Origin: Streptosporangiaceae bacterium NEAU-GS5
GTDB lineage: Bacteria > Actinomycetota > Actinomycetes > Streptosporangiales > Streptosporangiaceae
Length of the DNA: 64,000 nucleotides
NCBI GenBank assembly: GCA_017592665.1
Contig: JAGFNW010000015.1
Location: forward strand, 1 to 64,000
Direction of reading: 5' to 3'
In this document: one piece after another, positions 43,256 to 52,532 of the stretch
Layout of the letters: every line of letters starts with the position of its first letter
Position numbering within the stretch: the stretch's first letter is position 1
The notes under the pieces: model-generated
The model's input: the letters and a program-made list of their open reading frames with translations, nothing else
Database searches by the model: none
Told to the model about the DNA's origin: nothing
Program-made: the position numbers and the translations under genes

Positions 43256-44247
43256 CGCGCGTGCTGCATCGTGGAGATGAGGGCGAGCGTCGACTCGGCG
43301 CCCTGGTTGAGACTCGGCCCAAACTCGGTCAAACCGTCATATCCACCACCGGTCGCCGGATCCCACATCGCCTGGTCGGCGTCGTTGTCGCCGTGGAACC
43401 ACGCCACGACCTGCCGAATCCTCGCGGTCCAGCTTGGGTCGTCGGTGATGGCCGCCGCGGTGGCGCAGGCATCGGCGAGAGCCGCGGCCTCGATCGGCTG
43501 CTGATCGAAGCGGGTCCGTACGTCGAGGCGTTCCCAGCCGGCGACGGAAATCAGCGACATGTGCCCGCCTGTCGTTTGGATGTCACACAACCAGGTCAGC
43601 ATCCGAAGCCCGGCCGCGAGCAGGTCCGCGTCACCACCGAGGTGGCCCGCGGCGATGGCCACCTCGGCGAGAGCGGCGTTGGCGTACGTGAGGCGCTGCT
43701 GCGGCCACGGCCACAGCGGAGATCCACCAGGGTCGCCGACCGCCTTGGCGGCATCGGTGAGCAGGGCGGCGGCAGAGGCGTTGCCGGGGTCCCGGCGCAG
43801 CACTTCGGCGGCGCCGAGTCCGGCGAACGCCATGGCGCGCGGGTGCGGCGATCGCTGCCCCGCGCCGCGGGTGAAGGCGAACATCGCTTCGCGGCGGACC
43901 CAGGAATCGGGGCTGCGCGCCGCCGCGGTTCCGAGGCCCCACATGGCCCGCCCCCACCAATCGCCGAGCCCGGGCCGGTCGGTCCAGCGCCGCTCATAGG
44001 AGAGCCGGTTGTGGAACGCCCCCGAGGAGTCCTGGGCGTGCGTGAGGAAGGCCAGATAGCACTCGGCGAGGCGCCGTACGTCGGATGACGGGCCAGGTTC
44101 GCGGCTGGTGACCACCAGGCCGCGGGCGACGTCGTCGGTGCAGTAGCCGTGCTGGCGCCGGGCCACTGCGTGTCGCGCGTGCTCGAACAGGCCGGTGTCG
44201 TCGGTCAGCCGTATGAGGTGCGCGAAACTCGGCGCGGGCGCGCTCAT
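43243..44247 (-). CDS. Putative (alpha/alpha)6-barrel carbohydrate-active protein
   Basis: This 334-residue, all-helical protein has repeated aromatic-rich motifs (TDDVARGL, GDWWGRAMWGLG, WPWPQQRLTYANA) like six-hairpin glycosidases. The start overlaps the GT4 stop (ATGA) and the end overlaps GH130. Relatives sit in the same three-gene order in other actinobacteria and are sometimes called glycosyltransferases without proof. No catalytic pair can be named. Confidence 0.6.
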   Translation of the reverse strand: MSAPAPSFAHLIRLTDDTGLFEHARHAVARRQHGYCTDDVARGLVVTSREPGPSSDVRRLAECYLAFLTHAQDSSGAFHNRLSYERRWTDRPGLGDWWGRAMWGLGTAAARSPDSWVRREAMFAFTRGAGQRSPHPRAMAFAGLGAAEVLRRDPGNASAAALLTDAAKAVGDPGGSPLWPWPQQRLTYANAALAEVAIAAGHLGGDADLLAAGLRMLTWLCDIQTTGGHMSLISVAGWERLDVRTRFDQQPIEAAALADACATAAAITDDPSWTARIRQVVAWFHGDNDADQAMWDPATGGGYDGLTEFGPSLNQGAESTLALISTMQHARWLS

Positions 44248-45383
44248 ACTCGCGCCGCGGCAAGCCCCGGTGGGCGTGCCGCCAGAAGGCGATGGGCGAG
44301 CCTGTCATATCGTTCGGCGACCGCCGGCCACAGCAGGGTCGGGGCGAGGGCGCGGGCGCGGCCGGTGAGGCTCGCCGCCAGGCCGGGTTCGGTGAGGATC
44401 CTGCGTACGGCGGCGGCCAGCGCCGCGGCGTCCTGATGCGGGACCACCAGCCCTGGTCCGTGGGTGAGCAGCTCTACCGCGTGCGGGAAGGACGTGGCCA
44501 CGACCGGGATCTCGGCGGCGATGGCCTCGATGAGAACGCCGGAGGTGACCTGCTCGTGAGAGTCGTACGGGAGTACGACCACGTCGGCCGAGCGGATGAG
44601 GCGGCCGAGGGAGTCGTTGTCCCGGTAGATGGGGTCATATCGGACGTTGTGCGAGACACCGAGTCGTACACCCAGGCTCTGCAGCGCCGATCGATAGGCC
44701 TCGCCCTGATGGTCGAACACCTTGGGGTGTGTCATGCCGGCGACGGTGTAGGCCGGAGCGGGGGTCAGATCGCTCAGGTGCGCGAGCGCCCGTAGCGCCC
44801 ATTCGATGCCCTTGCCCGGGCCGAGCAGCCCCCAGGTGAGCAGGTGCGGACGATGGCCGCGCCGCGACGGACGGCCGCCGTAGGCGCCGGCGCCGTGCGG
44901 GATGACGCTCACCTTGCCCGGGTCGACCGCGTAGCCGGCCAGCAGCCGGTCACGGGCCGTGCGGGTCATGGTGACGACCGCCCCGGCCGTCCGCACGATC
45001 CGCTCGAGCAGCTCCCGCTGCCGGCGGGTGGGGCTGGTGAGCACGGTGTGCAGGACCACGATGCTGGGCGCCACGAGCCGGTGCAGCAGCGGCAGGACGT
45101 CTTCACCGTCCGGGCCGGGATAGATGCCGTACTCGTGCTGGACGATGGCGACGTCGAATTCGTCCAGCGCGGCCGCCGCCTCCTGCCAGCCGCCGAGGTG
45201 CCCGGCGTGCCAGGTGTGCACGACTTCGGACCTGGACTGGGTGTCGTCGGTGTCAGCGGCGACGCGTACGATTCCGCCGCCCGCACCGCCCTGGCCGAGG
45301 TGGGCGGCCAACGCGGAATTGAACGTGGCCAGCCCGCATTGGGTGGGCGGATGTGTGCTGAGGAAGCCATAGGAAATGGCCAT
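44244..45383 (-). CDS. GT4-family glycosyltransferase
   Basis: This 379-residue GT-B fold enzyme has N-terminal GFLSTHPPTQCGLATF and a C-terminal nucleotide-sugar site (PGKVSVIPHGAG, YDSHEQVTSGVLIEA with the E-x7-E pattern). Retaining sugar transfer from a nucleotide sugar is expected. ATG 45383 has GGAAGG upstream. It is the first gene of the GT4/alpha-barrel/GH130 unit, with 275 bp to the divergent AlkD-like gene; that gap shows no clear regulatory motif. Confidence 0.82.
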   Translation of the reverse strand: MAISYGFLSTHPPTQCGLATFNSALAAHLGQGGAGGGIVRVAADTDDTQSRSEVVHTWHAGHLGGWQEAAAALDEFDVAIVQHEYGIYPGPDGEDVLPLLHRLVAPSIVVLHTVLTSPTRRQRELLERIVRTAGAVVTMTRTARDRLLAGYAVDPGKVSVIPHGAGAYGGRPSRRGHRPHLLTWGLLGPGKGIEWALRALAHLSDLTPAPAYTVAGMTHPKVFDHQGEAYRSALQSLGVRLGVSHNVRYDPIYRDNDSLGRLIRSADVVVLPYDSHEQVTSGVLIEAIAAEIPVVATSFPHAVELLTHGPGLVVPHQDAAALAAAVRRILTEPGLAASLTGRARALAPTLLWPAVAERYDRLAHRLLAARPPGLAAARV

Positions 45384-45658
45384 GCTGTGCCTTCCGGTCA
45401 TCCGGCGGCTTTTCCGGTTGGGGATGGCCGCCTCACGCGATGAAGGCGCCCAACCGGCCAGCGTGGATGGCGATTGGAACGAGTTCGCGAAGCTTCGCAT
45501 CTTCAGGGATGCCGATATGCCGCGAACCTGCGCCGGGCTCAGTGGAGCCATCGGCATTTCGACTGTATCAGCACGCCGCGACCGGGCACTTTGCCGACTT
45601 CGGGCCACGCGTGCTTTCCTCGTAGGCTGAATCGCGCCCGCATGGACAGGAGGCTGAG

Positions 45659-46363
45659 GTGGCCGAGACGACGGTGGCCGAGGTGATGGCCGAGCTGGCC
45701 GCGCTCGAAGACCCGAGGGCACGCGCGGTGAACGAGAGACACGGTGACGATCACGGCGTGAACCTCGGCAAGTTGCGCGCGCTCGCGAAACGGCTGAAGA
45801 CGCAGCAGGAGCTCGCGCATCAGTTGTGGGAGACCGACGACACCGCGGCGCGACTGCTGGCGCTGCTGATCTGCCGCCCGAAGGCGTTCGAGCGTGACGA
45901 GTTGGACGCCATGGTGCGCGAGGCGCGCGCCCCCAAGGTGCACGACTGGCTCGTGAATTACGTGGTGAAGAAGAATCCGCATTCCGAGGTGCTGCGGCTG
46001 GCCTGGTTCGAGGACCCGGATCCGGTGGTCGCGAGTGCCGGTTGGGCGCTGACCACCGAACGCGTGGCCAAGCAGCCCGAGGGCCTCGACCTCGCGGATC
46101 TGCTCGACGTCATCGAGGCGGCGATGAAAGACGCCCCGGATCGCCTGCAGTGGGCCATGAACCACTGCCTGGCGCAGATCGGGATCGAGCACGCCGAGCA
46201 CCGCGCCCGCGCGATCGACATCGGCGAGCGCCTTGAGGTGCTCAAGGACTACCCGACTCCCCCGAACTGCACGTCCCCGTTCGCGCCCATCTGGATCACC
46301 GAGATGGTGCGCCGCCACGCCGGAGCGAATTCGTCGGTGGTCTCCGCTACGGTCCGCCTATGA
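45659..46363 (+). CDS. AlkD-like DNA alkylation repair protein
   Basis: This 234-residue HEAT-repeat protein resembles AlkD glycosylases: helical pairs with KLRALAKRLK, ELAHQLWETDDTAARLLALL and WLVNYVVKKN. AlkD removes bulky or cationic alkyl bases. GTG 45659 follows AGGAGG by five bases. The stop overlaps the next gene by 4 nt. The catalytic Trp/Asp/Arg of AlkD were not verified, so a binding role remains possible. Confidence 0.72.
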   Translation: MAETTVAEVMAELAALEDPRARAVNERHGDDHGVNLGKLRALAKRLKTQQELAHQLWETDDTAARLLALLICRPKAFERDELDAMVREARAPKVHDWLVNYVVKKNPHSEVLRLAWFEDPDPVVASAGWALTTERVAKQPEGLDLADLLDVIEAAMKDAPDRLQWAMNHCLAQIGIEHAEHRARAIDIGERLEVLKDYPTPPNCTSPFAPIWITEMVRRHAGANSSVVSATVRL

Positions 46364-46812
46364 GTTACGACCTCTACTTCCTTCGCCGTGAGCCAGGCCA
46401 GTCTTGGGATGAGGCTCTCGAATCCCTCGAAGAGGAGCGCGACGAGCCGGCCGCCTTCGATGCGGAGGCTTGGGCCAAGGTTCTGGCCGCCAGTCGCGCG
46501 GTCCTTGGCGAGATGAGTGTGTTCGAAAATCCGGCCGTCCATTCGTGGGAGATCACCCATGAGGAAACCGGCCTGCAAATCGGCCTTTTCGAGGGCGAGT
46601 GGTCGATGACCGTCCCCTACTGGACCCGCGATGAACAAGCCCGGGCGGTCATGCGGAAGATGTACGCCATTGCCCTGGCGGTGGCGCAGATTACGGGTCT
46701 GGAGTGCTACGACCCGCAGGTGGGTGAGCCTCTGAGCGAGGTGATCGAGAGCGACGGGCGCGCTGCCGTTCCGCACTTCAACAGCGTGGCCAACCTGTTC
46801 GGTCACGTGTGA
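46360..46812 (+). CDS. Conserved hypothetical protein (MSYDLYF type)
   Basis: This 150-residue acidic protein opens MSYDLYFLRREPGQSWDEAL, a common start of small actinobacterial proteins of unknown role that also appear near immunity genes. It overlaps the AlkD-like stop by 4 nt. It has no membrane segment and no catalytic motif. It could be a partner of the AlkD-like protein. Confidence 0.65.
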   Translation: MSYDLYFLRREPGQSWDEALESLEEERDEPAAFDAEAWAKVLAASRAVLGEMSVFENPAVHSWEITHEETGLQIGLFEGEWSMTVPYWTRDEQARAVMRKMYAIALAVAQITGLECYDPQVGEPLSEVIESDGRAAVPHFNSVANLFGHV

Positions 46813-46975
46813 CCCGGGAGCCGCCGCGATTTGGGTTCGATGCCATTACGATTGACAAAAGGGTGACGTAGACCACAGGCAGGCGGGCTGTGGAGAATTG
46901 CGTATACGGCGGCGCGGCCCGGTGTCAGGCTTTGAGTATGAACCCCTACTCGATGGCATTGTGGGTGACGCGTTG

Positions 46976-47530
46976 ATGTGGAAAAAGCGTGCCTTCGTGG
47001 CGTCCGCGCCGCCTTCGGACGCCGAGCTTGCCGAGTCGGCCGCCGAAGACGCGTGGAAGGCTCTTACGCTCGTCGTCGACCTGGTCAAACATGCGGAGAG
47101 CAAGGCGGGCCTCACGCTTGCCTCGGCCGGCGCCATTGGCGGCGTGGCCTATTCGCTCATTAAGAGCGTGACCCGGCCGAGCATGGAGTTCGGGGTCGCC
47201 GCCGGATTGTGCGGTCTGTTCGTGGTCATTTCGGCGCTCGCCGCGGGAATGACGGTGATTCCGCGCGCCAGCAGTGAACCGACCAATCTCCTTTACTACC
47301 ATCACATCGCCACGCGTTTCGGCGCGCTCTCGGAGCCGTACGTCGAGAAGTTCAACACTCTGGTCGCGCGGCCGGACTCGCTCATTCCTGCCATCGCGCA
47401 CCAGGTCTGGGCCAACGCGCGGGTGGCCCGCAAGAAGTATCGCTGGGCCGGGCTGGCGCTCGGCGCGCTGCTCGGGGCCGTGGGCACGCTCGCCCTCGCG
47501 GCGGCCATCGCCGTGGTCGAGAACCTCTGA
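46976..47530 (+). CDS. Pycsar effector-type membrane protein (PycTM-like)
   Basis: This 184-residue protein resembles the Pycsar effector family in layout and motifs: LVDLVKHAESKAG before span 1 (about 44-64), span 2 (72-92), a soluble loop with ANARVARKKYRWA, and span 3 (158-180). In Pycsar systems a cyclic-pyrimidine signal makes such proteins damage the membrane during phage infection. No uridylate or cytidylate cyclase gene is in the window, so it is an orphan here. ATG 46976 is the most likely start; GTG 46961 is possible. Confidence 0.68.
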   Translation: MWKKRAFVASAPPSDAELAESAAEDAWKALTLVVDLVKHAESKAGLTLASAGAIGGVAYSLIKSVTRPSMEFGVAAGLCGLFVVISALAAGMTVIPRASSEPTNLLYYHHIATRFGALSEPYVEKFNTLVARPDSLIPAIAHQVWANARVARKKYRWAGLALGALLGAVGTLALAAAIAVVENL

Positions 47531-47754
47531 GAGAACCTCTGAGCGGGCGTCGGCAACCTGAGCGGGCGTCGGGAATCTGTGCGTGGTGTTCGGCGAAACT
47601 GCGCGGTGGTCGAACGGTGATCTGTGGCCGAGAATCAAGCTCGGGGCCGCCCGGGGATTTGCGGAGACGCGCGGACCAGTGAGTCCTACTGGTGCGATCG
47701 GGTGGTCGAGTCGGCAGTGTTCTATCTGGCACGACATCACTCCAGGAGGCAGCC

Positions 47755-48405
47755 ATGAGCACCACCGAATCCAGCAACGCCGTCGATCTGAAGCTCGAGG
47801 TCGTCGTCATCCCCGTGTCGGACGTCGACCAGTCGAAGGAGTTCTACGGCAAGCTCGGGTGGCGGCTCGACGCCGACTTCGCGTTCGACAACGGCTTCCG
47901 GGTCGTCCAGTTCACGCCGCCGGGCTCGGGAAACTCGGTCCAGTTCGGCACGAACATGACCTCGGCCGCGCCCGGCTCGGCCCATGGCCTTTACCTGGTC
48001 GTTTCCGACATCCAGGCGGCCCGTGACCAGCTGGCCGCCCGCGGCGCCGACATCAGCGACGTCTTTCACGCGGCCGCGCCGGGAGCTCAGTTCCAGCTTG
48101 ACAGCACCGACAATCGCATCTCCGGGCCGGCGGCCGACGGCGCCAGCTATGGCTCCTTCGCCACGTTCAACGACCCGGACGGCAACAGCTGGCTGCTGCA
48201 GGAGGTCACGAAGCGCCTGCCCGGCCGCATCGACAGCGCGGAGACGTCGTTCGCCTCGGCGAACGACCTGGAGCAGGCCCTGCGCCGCGCGGCGGCCGCC
48301 CATGGCGAGCACGAGAAGAAGACCGGGGGCTACGACGAGAACTGGCCGGAGTGGTACGCCGCGTACATGGTTGCGGAGCGGGCCGGCACCGAACTCCCCA
48401 CCTGA
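47755..48405 (+). CDS. VOC/glyoxalase-family protein
   Basis: This 216-residue protein starts at ATG 47755 behind AGGAGG. It has a paired beta-alpha-beta-beta-beta VOC fold: VVVIPVSDVDQSKEFYGKLG and later FNDPDGNSWLLQE with the metal-binding Glu. The C-terminal 60 residues add a helical extension. Substrates range from methylglyoxal adducts to antibiotics. It stands alone. Confidence 0.8.
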   Translation: MSTTESSNAVDLKLEVVVIPVSDVDQSKEFYGKLGWRLDADFAFDNGFRVVQFTPPGSGNSVQFGTNMTSAAPGSAHGLYLVVSDIQAARDQLAARGADISDVFHAAAPGAQFQLDSTDNRISGPAADGASYGSFATFNDPDGNSWLLQEVTKRLPGRIDSAETSFASANDLEQALRRAAAAHGEHEKKTGGYDENWPEWYAAYMVAERAGTELPT

Positions 48406-48525
48406 GCACACGCCCACCACGCCTCTCACCCGGTATCTGGGTGGCGTTCTTCGGTGACGCGATGGCCGGCGGCGCCATGCGGCATCATGAACGTGACGAC
48501 ATGACCAGGGGGCTTGGGCACAGGA

Positions 48526-51213
48526 ATGTTGGACACGTCGGAACTTCCGTTACTGGAGCGTGAAGCGGCGCTGGCGGCGCTCGTCGGATATGCGGATGAG
48601 GCCCGTCGCGGCCACGGCCGGCTTGTCCTCGTCGCGGGCGAGGCGGGCGTCGGCAAGTCGGCCCTGGTCGAGAAACTTCAGCGGCAGTTGCCGAAGGCGC
48701 GCTGGGCGTGGGGCGCGTGCGACGGGCTGTTCACGCCGCGACCGCTCGGGCCCCTGTTCGACCTCGCCGATCAGCTGGGCGGCCCGCTGCTCGGCCTGTG
48801 CCGTGACGGAACGCGCGGCGTCGACCGCACAGAGCTGTTCCGGACCCTGTTACAGCAGGTCAGCGAACCGGCGGCGCTGGATGTGGTGGTCGTGGAGGAC
48901 GTCCACTGGGCGGATGAGGCCACGCTCGATCTGCTCAGGTACGTCGGCCGGCGGCTGCGTGACGCCTCGGTCCTGCTCATCGCCACTTATCGCGACGATG
49001 CCCACTCGTGGGAGGATCCGCTGTCGGTCGCCTTGGGCGATCTCGTGACCCTGCGGTCCACTCGCCGGATCGGGCTGTCTCCTCTGTCCGAACGTGCTGT
49101 GGCCGTGCTGGCGGAGGGCAGCGGCCGGAATCCAGCCGAGTTGTTCCGGCTCACCGGCGGCAATCCGTTCTACGTGACCGAGGTTTTGCAGACGGGCGCG
49201 GAGGTCGTGCCGACGTCGGCGCGAGACGCCGTCCTGTCCCGTGTCGCCCGATTGGCTCCCGAGACCCACGCGGTGCTGGACGTCGCGGCGCTGACCGGCT
49301 CGCGGTTCGAGTTGCGGCTGCTGGAGTCGGCCGCCGAATGCTCCCCGGCGATCGTCGACGAGTTGCTGGCGTCCGGCCTGCTGGTGGAGGACGGAGTCCT
49401 GCTGAGATTCCGCCACGAGATCGCCCGGCTGGCGGTCGAACAGTCGATCGCGGCGCATCGCAGCGGCGCCATCCACTGCCGGATCCTTCCCGCCCTCTAC
49501 GCCGTGGGCTGCGACGACGACGCCCTGTTGGCCTATCACGCGGAGGCCGCCGGCGATGGCGCGGCCGTGCTGCGCCACGCGCCCGCGGCGGCACGGCGGG
49601 CGGCCACGTTGGGCGCGCATCGCGAGGCGGCGGTGCAGTTACGGCGGGCACTGCGGTTCGCGAGCGCGGAGGCCGATCCGTCCTCGGTCGCGGGGCTGCT
49701 GGACGAGTTGGCCGATGAGCTGGCGCTGGGCGACAACTGGCCGGATGCCGCCGCCGCGTGTGACCGGGCGCTGGCGCTGTGGCGCGCGGCGGGTGACCGG
49801 CTACGGGAAGGCGACAGCCTCCGGCGGCACGCCCGCGCCATGTGGAACCTGTGCCGTGGTGACGACGCGGTCGCCGCCGGCGAGGCCGCGATCGCGATCC
49901 TCGAACCGCTGGGGCCCACCGTTGAGCTGGCCTGGGCGTACGCGACCTTGGCCAACCGCCGGATGCTCTGCGCCGAGGACGAGGAGGCGACCCGGCTTGC
50001 GCTGCGGGCACAGGAGATCGCCGAACGCGTCGGCGCGACCGATGTGTACAGCGACGCGCTCATAACTCAGGCGGCGTCCGCCACGCGCACCGTCCACAAC
50101 GCGGGCGAGGACGACTGGAGCGTGCAGATGGCCCGCGGGTTGCGGATCGCGCTTTCCGGTGGCCATCACGATCAGGTGGGCCGCGCGTACGCCAATTTCT
50201 GCGGCGCATATTGCGACAAGCGGCAATACGCCGAGGCCGAGCCGTGCTTCGCGGAGGGCATCGCCTACTGCGACGAGCGCGAGCTGACGACGTTCACCAC
50301 GTTCCTACGCGGCGAGCAGGCCAACATGCTGGACGGGGTGGGCCGGTGGTCCGAGGCGGTCACCCTGAGCGAGGAGATCCTCGCGGTGGCCGGCCCCGCG
50401 CCCGCCAACCGGCTGTGCGCCTTGCGGAGGCTCGGGACCATTCGCGCGCGCCGTGGCGAGCCCGGCGCATGGGAGCTTCTCGACGAGGCCGCCGCGGCCG
50501 CGGAAGCGATCGGCCAGCCGGTCGACATGGTGGCCGTGCGGCTCGCCCGCGCCGAGGCTTATTGGCTGGCGGGAAAGACGGAGGAGGCCATGGCCGAGGC
50601 CGAGCGCGCCGATGACGTGGCTGAAACCTGTGACGACTGGCTCCGCGGGGCGACCGCGGTCTGGCTGGCGAGGACCGGATCCGTCCGTCTCCCGCGCGGG
50701 CCGGTCGCCGAGCCCTACCGGCTCGAGCTCGAGAGTGACCTGGTGGGCGCCGCCGAGTCATGGACCGGGCTCGGCTGTCCCTATCCAGCGGCGCTCGCCT
50801 TGACCGGAACGCAGGGGATACGCGAGCTGCGGGACGCGCAGAAGATCTTCCTCGACCTCGGTGCCACGCCTGCCGCGCGGATCGCCGGGCAGCGGCTGCG
50901 TCTGCTGGATCCGCGGGCCGCGTCGGCCGCACGGCGATCCCCCGCGCCGTCGCACCCGTACGGCCTGACCACGCGTGAGCTCGAAGTGCTGGCCCTGATC
51001 CGCAATGCGCACACCAATGCCCAGATCGCCGCCAAGCTGTTCATTTCCACGAAGACGGTGGGGCATCACGTCTCGGCGATTCTGGCCAAGATGAACGCTC
51101 CGAATCGGAGCGCCGCCGCGCACGAGGCCGCGAGGCTGGACCTGGTCGGCGTCCCGCAAGTCGAGGATGCGGAGTCAAACGGGCGGTCTCCGGGAGGCGG
51201 CGTTCCAGCCTGA
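48526..51213 (+). CDS. LAL-type LuxR regulator 1 (AAA ATPase plus TPR)
   Basis: This 895-residue protein has Walker A GEAGVGKS (38-45) and Walker B VVVVEDVHWAD, winged-helix and TPR-like middle, and a C-terminal LuxR HTH (LTTRELEVLALIRNAHTNAQ). ATG 48526 is chosen over TTG 48514. LAL proteins are large ATP-dependent activators of catabolism or antibiotic genes. The last 173 nt are antisense to the end of the MFS gene. Confidence 0.85.
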   Translation: MLDTSELPLLEREAALAALVGYADEARRGHGRLVLVAGEAGVGKSALVEKLQRQLPKARWAWGACDGLFTPRPLGPLFDLADQLGGPLLGLCRDGTRGVDRTELFRTLLQQVSEPAALDVVVVEDVHWADEATLDLLRYVGRRLRDASVLLIATYRDDAHSWEDPLSVALGDLVTLRSTRRIGLSPLSERAVAVLAEGSGRNPAELFRLTGGNPFYVTEVLQTGAEVVPTSARDAVLSRVARLAPETHAVLDVAALTGSRFELRLLESAAECSPAIVDELLASGLLVEDGVLLRFRHEIARLAVEQSIAAHRSGAIHCRILPALYAVGCDDDALLAYHAEAAGDGAAVLRHAPAAARRAATLGAHREAAVQLRRALRFASAEADPSSVAGLLDELADELALGDNWPDAAAACDRALALWRAAGDRLREGDSLRRHARAMWNLCRGDDAVAAGEAAIAILEPLGPTVELAWAYATLANRRMLCAEDEEATRLALRAQEIAERVGATDVYSDALITQAASATRTVHNAGEDDWSVQMARGLRIALSGGHHDQVGRAYANFCGAYCDKRQYAEAEPCFAEGIAYCDERELTTFTTFLRGEQANMLDGVGRWSEAVTLSEEILAVAGPAPANRLCALRRLGTIRARRGEPGAWELLDEAAAAAEAIGQPVDMVAVRLARAEAYWLAGKTEEAMAEAERADDVAETCDDWLRGATAVWLARTGSVRLPRGPVAEPYRLELESDLVGAAESWTGLGCPYPAALALTGTQGIRELRDAQKIFLDLGATPAARIAGQRLRLLDPRAASAARRSPAPSHPYGLTTRELEVLALIRNAHTNAQIAAKLFISTKTVGHHVSAILAKMNAPNRSAAAHEAARLDLVGVPQVEDAESNGRSPGGGVPA

Positions 51214-52498
51214 GGGCCGCGACGGCTCCCGCGGCCGCCACGACGGCGGCCAGCAGGAACGTCGCCACAGGCCAATGGCCGAGCAGTTGCCCGCCCAGGG
51301 TCGGGGCGATCGCCAGGGCGATCCACCACGAGAACCCCATCGCGGCCATGTAGCGTCCGCGCAGGCTCGCGGGCGCGAGTTCGGCGGTCAGCGGCATCAG
51401 CACCGTCGTGTGGAAGCACTCCCCGACTCCGACCAGGATCTCGGCCGCCAGCAGCGCCGCGTACGCGGCCGACGTGTACGCGCGCGCGGCGATCACCAGC
51501 AGACACGCCACGGTGAAGAGCCCAGCGGCGACGGCCATCAGCACGGCGCGGCGGCGGCCCTCGGCGAATGTGGCGATCGGCACCTGGGCGACGGCGACGG
51601 TGGCGGCGTTGGCGAGGAACAGCAGGCCGATCAGGGGCGTGCTGATGGCGAGGTCGCCCTCGGCGTACGGCGGCACGAGCCAGGTGAACACGCCCCAGCC
51701 GACCGCGATGAGCGCGACGTTCGTGAAGGCGAGCCGCATGAAGGCGCCGTCGCGGATGACCTGGCGATAACCACTGCTGCTGCCACCACCACCGTCGCCG
51801 CCACCACCACCGTCGCCGCCGTCGCCGCCGCCGCGACGACCGTCCACCGGCTCGGGCTCGGTTCGAGAAGCTCTCGGCGCCCGGGAGGGCCCCTGCTCCG
51901 GCCCCGCTGGAGATGGCCGGTGCTCGGCAGGGCTGGTGATGACGATGGCGAGGACGGCGATGTAGACCAGATACGTCAACCCGTTGAGCAGAAACAGCGC
52001 CATATATCCGGGCAGGCCATGCGTCGCGATCACGCCGCCCACCGCGCCGCCGATTCCCGCCCCGCAGTTCCCGGCGACGCGTCCGGCCGCGCTCGCACGA
52101 TGGCGCAGGTCAGCCGGCGTGAGTACGGCCAGCAGCGTCGACTGGCTGGGATTCAACGCCCCATTCCCGGCTCCCGCGAAAGCGGCCGCGGCCAACGCGG
52201 CGGCGGGCGCCGAAGCGACGGCCAGCCCGGCATATCCGATGGCAAGCGCTACCCCTGCCCAGATCGCCACAGCGCGCGCTCCGAAACGGTCGATCCAGGG
52301 GCCGGCCAGCGGCGCGGTCACGACGGCCGCTCCCGTGACCACGCCGACGACGAGACCGGCGACGCTCAGGGTGAACCCGCGGCCGTCGTGCAGGTAGATG
52401 ATCTCGAACGGCAGGACGGCGCCGTAGCCGACGTAGTTCAGGAAGATCCCCGCCACGACGAGCCACACGTCGCGTGACAGTCCAAGAAGACCAGGCAT
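51041..52498 (-). CDS. MFS transporter
   Basis: This 485-residue protein has about 12 spans with the cytoplasmic hub between spans 6 and 7 made of a Gly/Asp-rich run (residues about 225-243). Span 1 begins WLVVAGIFLNYVGYG. A DHA-type drug or metabolite exporter is likely. The C-terminal 55 residues are Arg/Pro-rich, overlap the LAL gene antisense and may not be conserved. It is the last gene behind the LAL 2 and MerR genes. Confidence 0.82.
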   Translation of the reverse strand: MPGLLGLSRDVWLVVAGIFLNYVGYGAVLPFEIIYLHDGRGFTLSVAGLVVGVVTGAAVVTAPLAGPWIDRFGARAVAIWAGVALAIGYAGLAVASAPAAALAAAAFAGAGNGALNPSQSTLLAVLTPADLRHRASAAGRVAGNCGAGIGGAVGGVIATHGLPGYMALFLLNGLTYLVYIAVLAIVITSPAEHRPSPAGPEQGPSRAPRASRTEPEPVDGRRGGGDGGDGGGGGDGGGGSSSGYRQVIRDGAFMRLAFTNVALIAVGWGVFTWLVPPYAEGDLAISTPLIGLLFLANAATVAVAQVPIATFAEGRRRAVLMAVAAGLFTVACLLVIAARAYTSAAYAALLAAEILVGVGECFHTTVLMPLTAELAPASLRGRYMAAMGFSWWIALAIAPTLGGQLLGHWPVATFLLAAVVAAAGAVAALRLERRLPETARLTPHPRLAGRRPGPASRPRARRRSDSERSSWPESPRRDAPPSSWK

Positions 52499-52532
52499 GC
52501 GCCCGACCCTGAAGTCTCCCGCTACAGGACAG

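Noticed and set aside
47519-47575. Short duplications after the Pycsar-type gene (GAGAACCTCTGA and GAGCGGGCGTCGG twice each)
   Set aside because: Small slippage duplications at the stop codon with no evident function.
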